Shown here one piece after another: positions 63,156-64,000 of a stretch of DNA of 64,000 nt. Below the pieces are notes generated by a model. It saw nothing but the letters and a program-made list of their open reading frames with translations. It did not search any database and was not told the DNA's origin. The stretch's first letter is position 1. Each line of letters begins with the position of its first letter. The DNA comes from Ferruginibacter sp. GTDB lineage: Bacteria > Bacteroidota > Bacteroidia > Chitinophagales > Chitinophagaceae. The stretch spans positions 32,274 through 96,273 of the forward strand of contig JACMLJ010000023.1 in assembly GCA_014379625.1 (NCBI GenBank), in the 5' to 3' direction. Position numbers and translations under genes: made by a program.

Positions 63156-63159
63156 CACC

Positions 63160-64000
63160 ATGTCAATAATAACCAGCTTACAAAAGAACGTTACTGAAAG
63201 TTTAACTGCATTATATAACCAATCGTTTTCTGAAAAAGATTTCCAGGTTAACCTGACCAAGGCTGAATTTGAAGGCGACTATACCATTGTAATGTTCTCC
63301 CTGGTTAAATCACTGAGATTATCCCCCGACGCGATTGGAAACCGGTTAGGTGAAAAATTAGTCAGCAGCTACCCTGATTTTTTTACAAAATTTAATATTA
63401 TCAAGGGCTTTTTAAACCTTACCATCGCGGATGCTTACTGCATCGCATTGCTGCAAAACAATTTTGACAACACAGCATATGGCACTAAACAAATGAATGG
63501 TAAAAAAGTAATGGTGGAATACGCTTCGCCCAATACCAATAAACCTTTACATCTCGGGCATTTAAGAAATATTTTTTTAGGATGGAGTGTTTCAGAAATT
63601 TTGAAAGCAAATGGATATGAGGTATATAAATCAAGTATTGTAAATGACCGTGGCATTCATATTTGCAAAAGCATGATCGCATGGCAGCTATTTGCAAATG
63701 GAGCTACCCCGCAATCCACACATATTAAGGGAGACCATTTTGTCGGAGACTATTATGTGAAATTTAATAATGAATACAAAAAAGAAGTAGAAGAATTAAT
63801 TGATGCCGGAAAGCTGAAAGATGAAGCGGAAAAAGAAGCGCCAATTATGAAAAAAACTCAACAGATGTTGCTTGATTGGGAACATGGAAAGCCGGAAGTA
63901 ATAGAGCTTTGGAACAAAATGAATGGATGGGTTTATAAAGGATTTGATGAGACCTATAAGCGTATTGGAAGCGATTTCGACGAGACATTTTATGAAAGCA
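63160..64000 (+). CDS. argS: Arginyl-tRNA synthetase, 5' part
   Basis: First 280 residues of a class I synthetase; the gene runs off the window. N-terminal additional domain (SLQKNVTESLTALYNQSF, EGDYTIVMFSLVKSLRLSPDAIG), then the catalytic core with VMVEYASPNTNKPLHLGHLRNIFLGWSVSEIL, which holds the HLGH form of the HIGH motif, and SSIVNDRGIHICKSM. The KMSK part lies outside the window. It charges tRNA-Arg. Confidence 0.96.
   Translation, partial: MSIITSLQKNVTESLTALYNQSFSEKDFQVNLTKAEFEGDYTIVMFSLVKSLRLSPDAIGNRLGEKLVSSYPDFFTKFNIIKGFLNLTIADAYCIALLQNNFDNTAYGTKQMNGKKVMVEYASPNTNKPLHLGHLRNIFLGWSVSEILKANGYEVYKSSIVNDRGIHICKSMIAWQLFANGATPQSTHIKGDHFVGDYYVKFNNEYKKEVEELIDAGKLKDEAEKEAPIMKKTQQMLLDWEHGKPEVIELWNKMNGWVYKGFDETYKRIGSDFDETFYES

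Overview
The window looks like a chromosomal segment from a Bacteroidota bacterium, most likely a Chitinophagaceae-type member. The evidence is a SusC/SusD pair, LytS/LytTR regulators, many SC-type lipoprotein signals, TAnnTTTG promoter boxes with weak ribosome binding sites, and AT-rich spacers. I see no rRNA, tRNA, CRISPR array, prophage or intact insertion sequence. Both ends cut genes: a FadR-type regulator on the left and argS on the right.

Layout. 1-5750: two tandem FadR-type regulators, each behind a TTGGTTAACCAA palindrome, then a large D-2-hydroxyacid dehydrogenase (YdiJ type) and an aldo/keto reductase. 6627-16969: a SusC/SusD/lipoprotein uptake locus, a degenerate LytS-like protein, a receiver-less LytTR protein, and a canonical LytS/LytTR two-component pair. 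17063-31719: a nitrate assimilation island. On the minus strand it runs nirB, nirD, outer-membrane porin, nitrate MFS transporter, a nitrate reductase fused to an NADH-oxidoreductase module, and a sulfite-reductase-like/rubredoxin fusion. On the plus strand are mobA (Mo cofactor), cobA (siroheme) and a Crp/Fnr regulator with four N-terminal cysteines. 31808-37898: mixed genes (PEBP, GH28, OmpA, uracil-DNA glycosylase, Hsp20, MmcQ). 38062-45108: a TetR-controlled YbhGFSR-like ABC efflux operon with two TTAACCAnnTGGTTAA operators. 45527-51260: pseudouridine catabolism (psuK-psuG), phoH, two small lipoproteins, crcB, pyrophosphatase and a half-size TauE. 51834-64000: asparaginase, GT9/DUF4254, amino acid permease, OmpH, dnaK, GtrA, a small barrel protein, an ABC-F ATPase and argS.

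The spacers are unusually rich in small repeats. A 115-bp MITE-like element with 21-bp terminal inverted repeats and an 8-bp target duplication lies inside the nitrate operon. A 77-bp element occurs twice with a compensated stem change, and its GC-rich core also sits in frame inside the nitrate reductase and nirB genes. At least eight intergenic arrays have a strict 7-bp period with different unit sequences, and two more have an 8-bp period.

How the genes work together. Nitrate enters through the porin and the MFS carrier, is reduced by the Mo-bisMGD enzyme (MobA makes the cofactor), and nitrite is reduced to ammonium by NirBD, whose siroheme needs CobA. The Crp/Fnr protein next to cobA is the obvious candidate regulator.
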